A DNA stretch of 64,000 nt from Nymphaea colorata (lineage: Eukaryota; Streptophyta; Magnoliopsida; Nymphaeales; Nymphaeaceae). Of this stretch, positions 21,490 to 33,091 are shown piece by piece. Made by a program: the position numbers and the translations under genes. The stretch is taken from NCBI RefSeq assembly GCF_008831285.2, contig NC_045143.1:9497503-9561502 (forward strand). Direction: 5' to 3'. Under the pieces are notes generated by a model. That model saw nothing but the letters and a program-made list of their open reading frames with translations. It made no database searches and had not been told where the DNA came from. Every line of letters begins with the position of its first letter. The first letter of the stretch is position 1.

Positions 21490-22100
21490 TTGTATCTTCT
21501 TTTAGCAATATGGTGGGAAGAACATGGATCATGTGCACCGGAATTCTTAGTCAAACATGTTCTTCAAGTGGATATGAACGCAATTGGAGTACATTTGATC
21601 AAATTCATACGAAAAGACATAGTAGACTACAATAGAAAAGGTTGAATGACTTTGTATATGTACATTATAATTTAAGACTAAAGGAGAAGCAATTATAATT
21701 TAAGACTAAAGAAGAAGCAAGTCTTGGATGTACAAAATTTCAGCCCTCTCTCATTGGATAATATTTTTGTTGAGAAGAATCCTATGGATGATTGGATAGA
21801 AGAACCAGAAAATGGTGTTAATGATGAAGTAAATTTGCATCATATCGAAGTTTGATGAATTTAGTTTTGTAGTTTGTCCTTTGATATATATTATATGTTT
21901 GATTTTTAATTTTTTAAATGTAGGATGAAAAAGAAGATATAAAAATTAGTTTGCTAAGATGCAACGAAGAAATTGAAGATGAAGGGGCGAGTTCAAAACA
22001 TGCAAATGAAGAGTCGGGGATTTGTTTTTGTTGGGATGATAGTTATGATGATGGTGGTAGCAGTGAAGTGGGCGATGATGATGATGGAAACAAGTTTTAT
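21490..22100 (+). pseudogene. hAT transposase C-terminal remnant (copy A)
   Basis: Across frames the sequence reads WWEEHGSCAPE, then SQTCSSSGYERNWSTFDQIH, TKRHSRLQ, KRLNDFVYVHYNLRLKEK and DDWIEEPENG. This is the hAT dimerisation region (the ERNWSxFxxIHTKxRNRL signature). One in-frame stop and deletions break it. After a T-rich stretch ending in TTAAATGTAG at 21924 an acidic tail follows (EEIEDEGASSKHANEESG), as if from a next exon. Nothing upstream encodes the rest of the transposase. A more damaged copy is at 42195-42745. Confidence 0.75.
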
Positions 22101-22112
22101 TTTTTAAATATA

Positions 22113-22145
22113 TATATATAAAATATATATATATATATATATATT
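22113..22145. repeat. TA microsatellite (copy A)
   Basis: A short, imperfect TA run. The equivalent position in copy B (42749-42811) is a longer, nearly perfect run. Confidence 0.85.
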
Positions 22146-23225
22146 GAAATGTACAGACTATGCATTTGTATAGATGTACATGATTAGGATGGATTCAACA
22201 GTCAATTGTTTTGCTTTTCTTGGAATCACTAGTGCATTTTTGTTCATATTAGAAAATGTGGATATGCATAGATGTTAAGTGTCTAGAACGACAAATGTCA
22301 CATATTCTTTTATGTGGGACGATATTTTTTGCTGATTACAATTTGGTAATTATTTTTGTAAAGTAATCAGCTCAATGAACATGATATGGCCACATGAACA
22401 TACAAATGGTAAATTCATTTTCTGTTACATTTTGTTGGTCATTAATGTGACAATGAGACATTAGGACGATCATAAATTTATACATGAGTTCTGGAATAAT
22501 ATTTGTTCATTTTAACTGAAACTTATAATTATATAGGCATTATGCAGTTGATTGTTGAAGTTTGATATGTAATAAATATGCCTAACTTTGCCAAGATACA
22601 GAAAAGGGGGCACACTTTGGTATATAAAAAAATGTTAGATTTATCTTTTTCACTTTTTTTGATTTTTTTATCTTCACAAAAAGTTTTCTTTTTTCAAAGT
22701 ATTTTACTCCTACTACTGGCGCAGTAAAAATTCAGACGCCAATATCAATATCAAGTGCATAACCAGCTTTCCATGAGCGTGGCTTATCAAAAGCCTACTT
22801 AACATTTTACCACAGGGAAATACAATTGAGATATTCTAAACGTAGCAGATATCAACTAAAATCCAAACAATAGCTGCCAGTGTGTGGACAAAGACAACCC
22901 AATTGCTTCCTGCAAGTTTGGAAATCTAAGTTTCTCTCTGCCTCTGTCTCTCTTTCTATCATAAGTGTGTGGGAGGAGAGTCCGTTACGTGCAACACCTA
23001 CATCCATAAAAAAAAAAAAAAAGAAAGAAAAAGAAGTGAAAGTAAAGTATTGTGGGGATTTTTTTTAAATAATGTCTTTTTCAATCTTTTAATTTTTTAA
23101 TTTTTTTTGTTATTTCAAAATGATTTCCTTTTTACTGACCGTGAGAAATTCTGATACCCTGATATGACCAACTCCAAGTACACAAGCTTGGGTGAGGCAG
23201 AAGAAAGAACTTGTGAAGGGAAGCC
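22146..23225. promoter_or_regulatory. Spacer and upstream region of CYP94 copy 2
   Basis: Mostly shared with 42812-44205 upstream of copy 5. It includes a CT-rich tract (22932-22960) and a GTTACGTGCAACACC block (22984-22998) with an ACGTG core, kept in copy B as ATACGTGCAACACC. No TATA box of the copy-1 type is evident near the start codon. The last bases, CTTGTGAAGGGAAGCCATGG, are common to copies 1, 2 and 5. Confidence 0.4.
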
Positions 23226-24767
23226 ATGGAAGAAGCGCCTTCGCTCTTCCTTTTGTTTATAGTCTCCACCTTCCTTCTGATTCACGTCATTAGGCTGCTC
23301 CTATTTACCAACTCATCCAAGTCTTCTTCCTCTGCGCCCACATATGGCCCCAAATCTTACCCCATCATCGGCTCTGCTCTTTCCTTCTACGCCAACATCC
23401 ACCGCCTGCCGGACTACGTCACGGATCTCCTCCGCGAATCCCCCACCCTCACCGTCGTCATACACCGCCCATTTGGCTCCAAACCATCGGTTGTGACCGC
23501 CAATCCTGCCAACATTGAGCATATCCTCAAGACCAAGTTCCATGCTTATCCCAAGGGCCCCGATTCCTACGCCATACTCTACGATCTCCTCGGTAACGGC
23601 ATCTTCAACGTCGACGGCGAGACCTGGAAGGTTCAGCGCAAGGTAGCCAGCCATGAGTTCAACACCCGTTCTCTCCGCAAGTTCGTCGACACCGTCGTTA
23701 ATACCGAGATCTCCGGCCGCCTCCTCCCCCATCTCAGCTCCGCGGCAGCCGCAAAAACGACGTTAGATCTCCAGGACGTGCTTCAACGATTTGCCTTCGA
23801 TAACATCTGCAAAATTGCTTTCGGCTTCGACCCCGGCTGCCTCGACACCGCCGTCACTTACTCTGAGTTCACCTCTGCGTTCAATCTTGCCTTGCGGGTC
23901 ACCAGCGACCGATTCAGGAACCCCTTTCCAGTTGTTTGGAGACTCAAGCGTGCATTTGGTTTGGGGAACGAAGGCCAATTCAGACATGCTGTGCGCCAGA
24001 TTGATGAATACGCAAGACACTTGATTCGCGAGAGAAGACGGCAAGGGATCTCTTCAACAGAAAATTTGGATCTTCTGTCAAGATTTATGAGCTCCAATGA
24101 TGTTGGTGAGGACTTTCTCAAAGACATAGTCATCAGCTTCATACTTGCAGGCATGGACACAACTTCTGCAGCACTGACATGGTTCTTCTGGCTGCTCTCC
24201 AAGGACAGAAGAATGGAAGAGAAGATCCTGAAGGAGACATCTGACCTGAGAGAGGAAGCAGTCGGCTTCGACGAGGTAAAAGAGATGGTTTACTTGCATG
24301 CATCCATCTGCGAGGCCATGCGACTCTACCCGCCAGTGCCAGCTGACGGCAAATATGCAGCAGAAGACGATGTTCTGCCGGACGGTACTGCGGTCGCGAA
24401 GGGTTCGAGGGTGTTCTACCATCCTTACGCCATGGGCAGGATGGAGAAGCTGTGGGGGAAGGACTGCGAGGAGTTCCGGCCGGAGAGGTGGCTACAGAGG
24501 GATGATGAAATGGAAGGGAGGATGAAATTTGTCGGTGAGGATCCCTACAAGTACCCAGTGTTTCAAGCAGGACCTAGGCTGTGCCTAGGGAAGGAAATGG
24601 CCTTTGTTCAGATGAAGAGCATCGCCACCGCCGTGCTTAGGCTTTTTAAGATTGTGCCGCCGCCGGATTTTCAGCCAGAGTTCTATAACACCCTCACGTC
24701 CAAAATGAAGGGTGGTTTCCCGGTGAAGATTGAAGAGAGGAAGGCAGGTGTATTTATCCAAGACTGA
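23226..24767 (+). CDS. CYP94: CYP94C-like cytochrome P450, copy 2 (intact)
   Basis: The product is a 513-residue P450, a close paralogue of copy 1 along its whole length. It has a membrane anchor (about 6-26), hinge APTYGPKSYP, I-helix AGMDTT (308-313, Asp311), K-helix EAMR (363-366), FRPERW (417-422) and heme loop FQAGPRLCLG with Cys453. It ends in GVFIQD, five residues longer than copy 1. It has no introns and no frameshift. It has one extra residue near position 88 (SKPSVVT against SKMLVT). The likely role is omega-oxidation of JA-Ile or fatty acids on the ER, as for copy 1. Its first codons hold ATAGT at 23259-23263, the intact site at which a copia element entered copy 5. Start chosen for the GCCATGG context and paralogue alignment. 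Confidence 0.93.
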   Translation: MEEAPSLFLLFIVSTFLLIHVIRLLLFTNSSKSSSSAPTYGPKSYPIIGSALSFYANIHRLPDYVTDLLRESPTLTVVIHRPFGSKPSVVTANPANIEHILKTKFHAYPKGPDSYAILYDLLGNGIFNVDGETWKVQRKVASHEFNTRSLRKFVDTVVNTEISGRLLPHLSSAAAAKTTLDLQDVLQRFAFDNICKIAFGFDPGCLDTAVTYSEFTSAFNLALRVTSDRFRNPFPVVWRLKRAFGLGNEGQFRHAVRQIDEYARHLIRERRRQGISSTENLDLLSRFMSSNDVGEDFLKDIVISFILAGMDTTSAALTWFFWLLSKDRRMEEKILKETSDLREEAVGFDEVKEMVYLHASICEAMRLYPPVPADGKYAAEDDVLPDGTAVAKGSRVFYHPYAMGRMEKLWGKDCEEFRPERWLQRDDEMEGRMKFVGEDPYKYPVFQAGPRLCLGKEMAFVQMKSIATAVLRLFKIVPPPDFQPEFYNTLTSKMKGGFPVKIEERKAGVFIQD

Positions 24768-27274
24768 GACGATATATTAACAGTATCTTGAAACCGGACC
24801 GTCCCCTTGGTTTCTAATAATATTTGAGAGTATAATGAAGCTGCTTGTGTTTTCCTTCTGGGGCTTTTATAAGCCGCATGATCCCCCCAAATAAGGCACC
24901 GGCACCGGGCTTTTCTTGCTGTATAGTTGGGGGGAAGTATTCTAGATAAAATAGTTCTATGTAAAGTTCATTTTAAGAGTTGTTTGGTTGTGAATGTCTT
25001 ACAAATCTTTGGAGTCGATTTACAGAACACTCAAAGAATGTCCCTGCTGCCAATCTGTAACTTAAGAGAATGTAAGATATAGAATTTTGCAAATCAGAGA
25101 TCGCGTGAGGTTTGACATACGATGGAAACTGCAGATAAGAAGACCATTATTATGGCAGATGATGTATAATCATGTTTTGTCTCAACAGTTATGTGGTATA
25201 TAATTAGGAGCTCACCATTACTTTAGGCTGGCTCTTGCTTCACAGGAATTTGTCTGTAGCAATGTTTCCTGTAATCTACATCTGCAAGATAAAGTTAGCC
25301 GGCTTACAACTGGAAACCACTTACTGCCCGTCCTCCTTCACGTGACACGTGAACAATTATTGTCCCTGGAAGAGTACCAACAAACAAAAATCTTTTTGCA
25401 CTCGAGAAGAACGCTGATTCGATGCGTCTACTTCTTGTGTCTTTTATGGCCACCGGCAGAAATCCACATACAAGAATAGTCCATGAAACGTTTATCTGAG
25501 CCTGGTGGACATCATATAGAAACAGGAATCCCCTAAATATGGTCTACCGCATGATGGGAAGAGATGGAACGCGAAATCTGCAACACAAAATCTGCGACCA
25601 GTTTTTCCAATGGTGAATGATTGGGTGCAACACCAAAATTAACCCCGATCGCCCTCATCATCTTCATACAGCAACAGATGAAGAAAATTGGATGAAATTG
25701 ATGTTAGACATGGCAAAAGATGAAGAAAATTGTAAAAAATTAGATGAAATTGACGTTGGACATTTGATCTAACCTTTACTCCGTCATGAAGTTTCCTCTC
25801 CAATGCATTCATTATATCCAGAATAGATGGATGGCAACATGCATATGGGTGCCAAATTGCCAATAAGTTGCTCCACAAGTGCTCCAGTCAGTAAATGGTG
25901 ACGTTCCCTTCCACTCATTCGATAGTAGTCGAATTGGAAACGCCGTTTAAGTTGAAAAGTAAAGGTTGAGCTGCTACACGGGGGGACCTAAATCCCGTTG
26001 GTGCATAGTATTGTGTGGGATGCAAAAAATGCCACGTTTTTGAAATTTTAGATAATTTTAATATTTGAATTTTTATTCGTAAAATAATTCACTTGTTTTT
26101 CACAAACCCCCCAAAGCCATATGTTTATACCTTCAACATTTTGATTTGCTTGAGGGGTCTGGGTGGACCTGTGACATAACCTTTAACTAAAATGTCACGC
26201 TTGTAACTTGAAGAAATAATATACTGACATGAAATGTGACAATGACTACAAAATTCAAACCTACTTTTCTTGGACCTCAAACCAATTTAGTGGAATTGAT
26301 AAAGTGGCCGATTCAACTCTAACTTGATTATGTTCATCCTAGATGAATCACGACTCCTCTGTTGTCAGAGCAAGTAACATTGAGCGTCCATTTGGCAATC
26401 ATGGACTGACACCTTTTGCAACTTGGTGCAGTTAATCGAATTCTCACCTGAATTCCCACTATGCTTCCCGTATATTTTGAACACTTACTTCTTGCAAGTC
26501 CCATGTTCTTGTTTTCTTAGTGCGTGTTTACGTCTTTTCATCTGTCTTTTCTTTTTAGATGTTCCTTGAGCTGATTTCTTAATAGGTTTCTTATGAGGAG
26601 GCTTTAACAGAGTTTCTTTGGAGGGCTACTAGAACTTCTGTTGAGTGGATTCAAATGCTTGGCATGGAGGCCGGTGTAGTGAAATGTAGTTTTGCTTTGC
26701 TTTATTGATAAAAAAAATTATAAGCGTAGAGCTTATTTTGACTCACTTTGATAGACTATAAGACAAGAGGGAACTCATATTGATGGACAATTTTCATTGA
26801 ATAACATTTTTCATTATTCTAAAAATGATATGAACTGTTTTTTGGAAGCAAGAATGGCATACAATTCCAAATTTCCATCAAACCCTGATGTACTTAAACA
26901 ACCAACCAAAGAGTGATCTAAAGAATGTCATTGGTCAGCACTTTGAATAATTTGTTTGGCCTGAATATGTGACATCATATAGACGCTAATACATTGTAGA
27001 AGATTAGCCGATGCCCATATTGACAATAACGTAATGGTGCCCATTTCTTAGAGTGAAGCGGGCAATATATTTGTACCGGCTTTGTGATGCTTGCACATGG
27101 TGGCCAAAAGGTTTGCGTTCGAATAATTGTGTCAGTTCATATATGCATGTCGTTATCACCAATATACTTGTTTGAAATCTTGTCCAATTATCTCATACTC
27201 CTGCCATTATTTTATATGTCTGTCCTTATCTCATATTTTTGACATTATCTCATACCCTTGATTGTCATTTCTCT

Positions 27275-27326
<52 letters not shown>

Positions 27327-28380
27327 TAGGGCCACATTTTCATCAATTGAAAACCAATTGCTCAATCTTGTTGACATGGACATTGATTTGGAGGGGTTGT
27401 TGTAAATAATAACGGAATGATGATGGAGTTGGTTTAAATTGCGTTAGCAAGCATGCAGATGATAATTAAAGCTAAAACAGAGGCAGTTTATTGGGATGAG
27501 TTTGACATGTTATAGCCCACCAAATCTATGTGAAAAAATTAATTAGGAGATTATTTTGACTGTTGCACAAGGTGAGATTTATGTGATACCATGACCCACC
27601 AAAATCTTATAAAGAAAGGTCTAGCGCACAATTGTCAAAATAATGACATACGTAAATAATAAGTCAAAGGTTGGCTCTTGTGTAGCCTTATCAAGATAAC
27701 ATAAAGCTTAGCTGGTAGAGCTGGCAGTGCCGTGAAGGATTTGTTGATGAATATCCCAAAGCAACTTTGCATCTTGGTAACTAGCCGCCCTCTAACTGAA
27801 CGGAGTCAAGTCATTGTGTGATTTAATTTTCCGTGATGCGTGGGCGTGTTTCTTTGGTAGCAGACAGAACACAAACTTTTAAAAGAAAAATATCCTTTTT
27901 CGAAGCTGCAGGTCATGCTCTCATGGTTGGTTGTTCATTTCTTTAGAAAAAGAACGAAAAGGGGATCGTTTTCTAAAGCAGTAGATAGCCACGAAGGAGC
28001 GCTTTTGAGGCCAAACTTATTTGCTGACTGATTTTGCGCCTAATTGCCTAAATGATCATACTTAGACATTGGTTTTGATATGTAAATGACATATATTTTT
28101 TTAAAAGTTTTGGATCATTAAATTTCGAACATCATGAAATCATAATTAGACATCAAAAAAGTGGCTAATCTTGCTTTTGGAATGGTAGAAATTTGATACA
28201 AAACACCAAACTAGTTTTTTGTGTTTGATGGACGTAATGATGTAAACTAGAGCTATTGGACATGTAATATTTATTTCAAAAAAAATCATGAGGTGTTCAA
28301 ATGTTTTTTTTTTTTTTAAAAAAGGAAAGTACATCATCTAGAAAATATATCAAAACTTTTCAGCCAAACTGAAATCTTTA
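24768..28380. other. Long intergenic region between copies 2 and 3
   Basis: I see no supported gene. It holds a two-copy repeat of about 53 bp (GATGAAGAAAATTG... ATGAAATTGA, 25677-25770) and a TA microsatellite (27278-27325). Short ORFs on the minus strand (25639-25878, 28146-28337) have no recognisable domain. Confidence 0.5.
27278..27325. repeat. (TA)n microsatellite
   Basis: An uninterrupted TA run of about 48 bases in otherwise unique spacer between the second and third P450 genes. Confidence 0.92.
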
Positions 28381-28385
28381 ACGGG

Positions 28386-28392
28386 TATAAAT
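28386..28392 (+). promoter_or_regulatory. Candidate TATA box in a promoter-like GC-rich stretch
   Basis: TATAAAT is followed by an unusually GC-rich, CT-tracted 200 bases (28420-28620) that stands out from the AT-rich spacer and looks like a 5' UTR. It could be a distal promoter for the P450 at 29315, about 930 bases downstream, or a relic of another gene's first exon. No ORF supports either view. Confidence 0.25.
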
Positions 28393-28687
28393 GCCTTTCC
28401 ACCATTTTTTTCTCATTTTCGGTCTCAATTTCTCCCCCTTCGCTAGACGGTTCCGTAGACTCATCTGTTGCCTGAGTCACAGCCGCTCCGGCAGCCAGCG
28501 ATGTGTCGAAGCCAGACTACAGTGACCGTTAGACCGAACCGATAAGCTCTCTCTCTTTCTCGCACACACCCTGGAGAGGGTTCTCAATCCTTTGCATCCT
28601 GGGCGCAGTATAGAGTTTGCATGAAGTGTTGACTGATTTTTTTTTATTATTATTCTTCTTCACTAACTAACAAAATCTTATTATTAA

Positions 28688-28852
28688 CGGCAGAGCCGAA
28701 AAATTTGATCGACATTAAATATAAAACCTTCACTTAAAAGTGGTAGGGTTATATATAAATAAACATATTTTTTAAAATATCAATATCAAAATAAAAAGAT
28801 TTTGTGGAGTTGGTGTGCCCACACCAACTTATGAGTGGTTCCGCCACTTGGG
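28688..28852. mobile_element. Possible MITE
   Basis: Weak inverted ends (GGCAGAGCC at the left, GGTTCCGCCAC at the right) flank AT-rich sequence with a short internal palindrome at GTTGGTGTGCCCACACCAAC (28810-28829). The ends resemble other hAT-like MITEs in the window. No target duplication was settled. Confidence 0.35.
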
Positions 28853-29314
28853 AACTGCCATAACAGCCCTGGCGGGGTCCTTTGAAAACAAAAGGGGTTG
28901 TCATAGCAGACCTCGCAGCTATCTTTTTTATTTTTTGTTTTCTTTTTCTCCAAAAGAAACATGGGGGCTGCTGTGGCACCCGATGCCCATGCTTCTTTTT
29001 TTCCACCTAAAAAAAATGCAGCATCCGGCGTTGCCGGTGGTGGATGAATGATGATGTTCGATAGATCTGGAAAACCCCCTAAATCCTTGTGCAATCATAT
29101 TGCACCTCATCTTTGCCTTTTCTGATTTTCTTTTCCCTTTCAAATCGTGAGAGGATCTGGTGAATATCCAATCGGTCTTATGTCATCCTCAAATCTATCA
29201 ATGAAAACAAGTCAAAATCGTCTTGACAGAGCAATTCTTTAGCAAAAAAACATAATTTGGAATATGTAATGTGTATATAGACCGGCGATGACAACAATTT
29301 TGTGGAGCAAAGCC

Positions 29315-30838
29315 ATGGAGGAAGTTACTCTTCCAGTTTTTCTGGTAACATTTGCCCTCTTTCTGGTTTGTATACTAAGCTTAATTCTTCGCACCAGGGC
29401 TCCCAGTCCCAGGTCCGCCTCCTCCAAACCTATCTACGGCCCAAAATCCTACCCAATAATTGGCGCTGCTCCGTCGCTCTCCTCGAACTCCCACCGCCTC
29501 CCGGAATACTTCACCGAGCTCATACAAGAATCCCCGACCGGCACCGTCTTCATCCATTGCCCCTTTGGCTCCAAACTAATCGTGACAGCCAACCCCTCCA
29601 ATGTCGAGCACATACTCAAGACTCGATTTCTGGCCTACCCACTTGGCCCCATCTTCTATTCCACCTTCTATGATATCCTCGGCGATGGCATATTCAACGC
29701 CGACGGGGAGGCTTGGAAGTTCCAGAGGAAGATCGCCAGCCACGAGTTCAGCACCCGATCTCTACGCAAATTCGCAGAAACTGTTATAGGTGGCCAAGTT
29801 TCCGACCGCCTCCTCCCGCTCCTCACCTCGGCGGCGGCGACAGGTACCATCTTGGATCTTCAGGATGTGCTCGCGCGATTCGGGTTTGATAACATCTGCA
29901 GGATTGCTTTCGGCGCCTGCCCTGTTTCCGACGACCTCAGTCTCTCGACTTCCGAGTTCACCATGGCTTTCACCGTCGTGGGAAAGATTCTTAGCGAGCG
30001 CATCACTGCCGTCTCTCCTGTGGTTTGGAAGATCAAGCGGGCGCTTGGAATCGGCTTCGAGAAGCAGCTCCGATACGCTGTTCGAACGATCGACGACTTC
30101 ACCAGAAACCTCATCCGTGAGAGGAAACAGAACCCCCTTACCACCCCGGAGGAGTTGGATCTTCTCTCAAGATTTATGAATGTGGATGGTGCTGATGACA
30201 GGTTCGCGAAGGACATGGTGATCAGCTTTGTTATCGCCGGCATGTACACGACATCGGCGGCCCTGACATGGTTCTTCTGGCTGGTGTCCAGACACCGGCA
30301 CGTCGAAGAGGAGATTGTGAAGGAGATCGCATCTGTGGAAGGAGGAACACTCGGCTTTGATGAGGTCAAAGAAATGAATTATTTGCACGCAGCGCTCTGT
30401 GAGAGCATGAGATTCTATCCGCCAGTGCCGGCCGATATCAAGTACGCCGCCGAAGACGATGTGCTCCCAGACGGAACGCCGGTGCCGAAAGGAGCAAGCG
30501 TGATGTACCATCCTTACGCCATGGGGAGGACCAAATCGTTGTGGGGGGAAGATTGGGAGGAGTTCCGGCCGGAACGGTGGCTGCGGAGAGACGGAGCAAA
30601 TGGTAAGTGGCGATTTGTGCCGGAGGACCCGTACAGGTATCCGGTGTTTCAGGCAGGGCCGAGGATATGCCTGGGTCAGGACTTGGCTTTCATCCAGATG
30701 AAAACCGTAGTTGGCACAGTGCTTACTCGCTTTAGGATAGTTCCGTTGTCGCCGGACTTCCAGCCAGTGATGAGGTGGAACTTGACCATCAAGATGGTAG
30801 GTGGTTTTCCAGTGAAGGTGGAAGAGAGGAAGACCTGA
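29315..30838 (+). CDS. CYP94: CYP94C-like cytochrome P450, copy 3, with I-helix Asp to Tyr change
   Basis: The product is a 507-residue P450 of the same family but more diverged than copies 1 and 2. It has a membrane anchor (about 5-25), hinge KPIYGPKSYP, K-helix ESMR (363-366), FRPERW (417-422) and heme loop FQAGPRICLG with Cys452. The I-helix reads AGMYTT (308-313): the acidic residue of the conserved A/G-G-x-D/E-T motif is Tyr311 (TAC at 30245-30247; GAC in the other copies). The ORF is otherwise open and well conserved, so the change is not part of general decay. An upstream in-frame ATG at 29288 would add nine residues; I prefer 29315 because of its GCCATGG context and alignment with the paralogues. 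Activity may be altered; substrate is unknown. Confidence 0.9.
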   Translation: MEEVTLPVFLVTFALFLVCILSLILRTRAPSPRSASSKPIYGPKSYPIIGAAPSLSSNSHRLPEYFTELIQESPTGTVFIHCPFGSKLIVTANPSNVEHILKTRFLAYPLGPIFYSTFYDILGDGIFNADGEAWKFQRKIASHEFSTRSLRKFAETVIGGQVSDRLLPLLTSAAATGTILDLQDVLARFGFDNICRIAFGACPVSDDLSLSTSEFTMAFTVVGKILSERITAVSPVVWKIKRALGIGFEKQLRYAVRTIDDFTRNLIRERKQNPLTTPEELDLLSRFMNVDGADDRFAKDMVISFVIAGMYTTSAALTWFFWLVSRHRHVEEEIVKEIASVEGGTLGFDEVKEMNYLHAALCESMRFYPPVPADIKYAAEDDVLPDGTPVPKGASVMYHPYAMGRTKSLWGEDWEEFRPERWLRRDGANGKWRFVPEDPYRYPVFQAGPRICLGQDLAFIQMKTVVGTVLTRFRIVPLSPDFQPVMRWNLTIKMVGGFPVKVEERKT

Positions 30839-31644
30839 CATCAAATCTGCCCATGCCGTTCTATATTAAAACTACGATGCCAACTATTCCAATGTTAGGT
30901 TGGATAATGATCAAATTCCCATCAGATTCACAAGTCTTTCTATCTATCTCTTGCTCTCCTACTCTCTGCGACGGGATCTTCAGTCTTCTACTCTTTCAGG
31001 GAGCATCGGGAAGTAGACCTTAGGACATCTATTTAGTTTCGTGAATGGCTCATGTACATATCTGTGTTTTGAGTATTTTTGCTTAATATGAACAGTCGTT
31101 CTCGCAGCAGATACTTGTTGATAAGATCGGACTCTTTTTCTATAATTACAAAAAGCAATCGATGCACGCAACTCAAATCGATATTGATTTTGACCTAATC
31201 TTTTCATTGAATTAAAAGAAAAAAAAAAGAAAAGCTTGTCGTTTGCCATCCCCATCGAGAGGCAAAGGCTACCCCGCTCGATGACGATTGTTGGCCCTCA
31301 GGGCCTCAACCCCCAGGTTAGGTGATTAGTTTCTTTATGTAGGTTAGGTGATTAGTTTAACACCGGATTAGTGGGCCGATTAGAGCGTGGTGCTTTAAAC
31401 TGTAAATGGTGGCACACAATACTCTCAACTTGAACACCAAACCCCAGGTGTTGAGGGAAAGGGAAAGGGGCTTATCTCACCGCAGCTTCCAAAACGTGTG
31501 CCAACCTATTAAATGAAATAATAATAATAATAACAATAATAATAACAATAATAACAATAATAATGAGTTGTTAGGATTTTTAGTAACTCAAGCAAATCCT
31601 ATCAAGCTCCACAGAAAATGGTGTCTCATTTCCAAACATGTTCA
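30839..31644. other. 3' flank of copy 3 and spacer
   Basis: No gene seen. A duplicated GTAGGTTAGGTGATTAGTTT-like word occurs at about 31315-31360 and an AAT/AAC trinucleotide microsatellite at 31515-31564. The duplicated segment copy B begins at about 31645. Confidence 0.5.
31515..31564. repeat. (AAT/AAC)n microsatellite
   Basis: Repeated ATA-ATA and ACA-ATA trinucleotides over about 50 bases. Confidence 0.9.
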
Positions 31645-32490
31645 TTCTAAAAAGGATATTTTTTAAAAAAAAAATCTCCAAAATACTCTTTTTTTTTTTT
31701 TTAAATTTGATATGGTTGTCCCCACCACACAACTTGGCTCTCAAAAGTAGTGTAAAATGAAAATAAAAATGGCTGCTGGCTATTTGCACAATGTATGTAA
31801 TGATTAAGTATCCTTAATAAAGTAAAAAAATGTTTTGAAAAGGATAAAACAAATTATAAAAAAGTAAGAAGACTAAAAGGTACACCTCATTATGAAGAAG
31901 AGTTCCAAAATACCATAACTCCTCTTTTTTCCGAAGAGGTACATTTGTTACTTGCATGCAACTCGATCTCAAAAAAAATGTATGGACGAAATGACTTTAT
32001 AATAGTTCATTGATGGTTGCCTACACCAAAGTGGTTCGCTAGAGGTCTAAAAGGTTTGATAGATTCCATACCACTTGGGTAAGGAACAAACACAAGAACC
32101 ATTTAAATTTGTCTTGAAAATTATTTTAAACAAAATATGTACACCCTATTGTGTCTATAAATACCAATTTAGTATACATCATGTTTCAGTATTTTGTAAA
32201 AAAATTGATTTTTATATCATCATCATTTTGATGTTATAAAAACAATTCATTTTTATTAGTATTAAAAAGTAAGTTTTAAAACAAAAAATAACTAACTTAA
32301 TACATGTTTATCATGGAGTTACTCTTAAGATCAAACCTACAAGCATATGTGACAGACAAAAAAATGCTTGAATAACTATTTTTAGTGAATTTAGTTATTT
32401 ATAAATATGTGGTCGGTGGTGTTACGGTTTCTCATTTCAGGCAGAAAAGAAACAAAGCCTGAAAGAAAAACAAAAAAAGCTTGTGAAGGG

Positions 32491-32854
32491 TGTTAAGGAA
32501 AATGGTAAGAGCGACAAATCCGTTGGAGAAGATAATGACAATTAGAAAAAGGGTGAGGAGCTGGTCATTGAAGATTATGATAGGATGAAAAAGGCAGAAA
32601 GATCTGAAGATAAGGAAAGGCGACAATCTTGGGATCAATTAAAGATTTCATCTAATCTTGGCAAGAAAGATGTTTCTTATGATAAAACGTGAATTTTTTC
32701 CTTATAAAAGGGACTCATTTCTGTCATTGTATTATCATCTTTTTCATCATCAATAGAAATACAGTCTGAGTGCCGTACGGTCATGGACGTAGGCTTTAAC
32801 AAGCCGAACCACGTTAACTTTGGTCTTCCTTGTTCTCTCTTTCATTTTTCTTTA
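32491..32854 (+). repeat. Left LTR of E2
   Basis: 364 bases, TGTT...TTTA. TATAAAAG at 32703-32710 is the likely core promoter. Compared with the right LTR it has about 12 extra bases (AGCCGAACCACG-like) near its 3' end. Confidence 0.92.
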
Positions 32855-32866
32855 TGGTATCGGTGC
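32855..32866 (+). promoter_or_regulatory. Primer-binding site of E2
   Basis: TGGTATCGGTGC directly follows the LTR. The first seven or eight bases match the usual initiator-tRNA-Met primer site (TGGTATCAGAGC). Confidence 0.75.
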
Positions 32867-33091
32867 GTGAGAGAAGCAGCTGCGATAAACAAACTGTATT
32901 TACGATAGGATATCACCATTTTTTTGGTGTCTATCGTTATGGGTGTTATCTTGCAGGAGTTCAGAATTATCTAAGGCACCTGCATATTCTTCCCAAGGCG
33001 TTTCTGATGTTTGAAGCCAAGGGAAGAGGAACGGCTGCTGCACACGAAATCCCCAAAACGTCTGCCTGTAACAAAGCACCTGCTTAGAATC

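Larger units (their letters stand above)
15957..23893. repeat. Segmental duplication, copy A (two intact P450 genes)
   Basis: From the TCTAAAAAGGATATTTTTTA block at 15957 to the middle of the second P450 gene, this segment matches 31645-49817 in the same order. The shared parts are the upstream AT-rich repeats, a P450 gene, an intergenic region with a degenerate array and a hAT remnant, and the start of a second P450 gene. Copy B carries two retrotransposons plus several deletions and extra blocks. The P450 gene at 29315 lies between the two copies and is not part of the unit. Confidence 0.88.

Noticed and set aside
28749-29143. Overlapping short ORFs on both strands upstream of P450 copy 3
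   Set aside because: They overlap a probable MITE and purine/pyrimidine tracts and match no protein family I recognise.
29288-29314. Upstream in-frame ATG of P450 copy 3 as the start
   Set aside because: It adds nine residues absent from the paralogues, while ATG 29315 has the shared GCCATGG context; it cannot be fully excluded.
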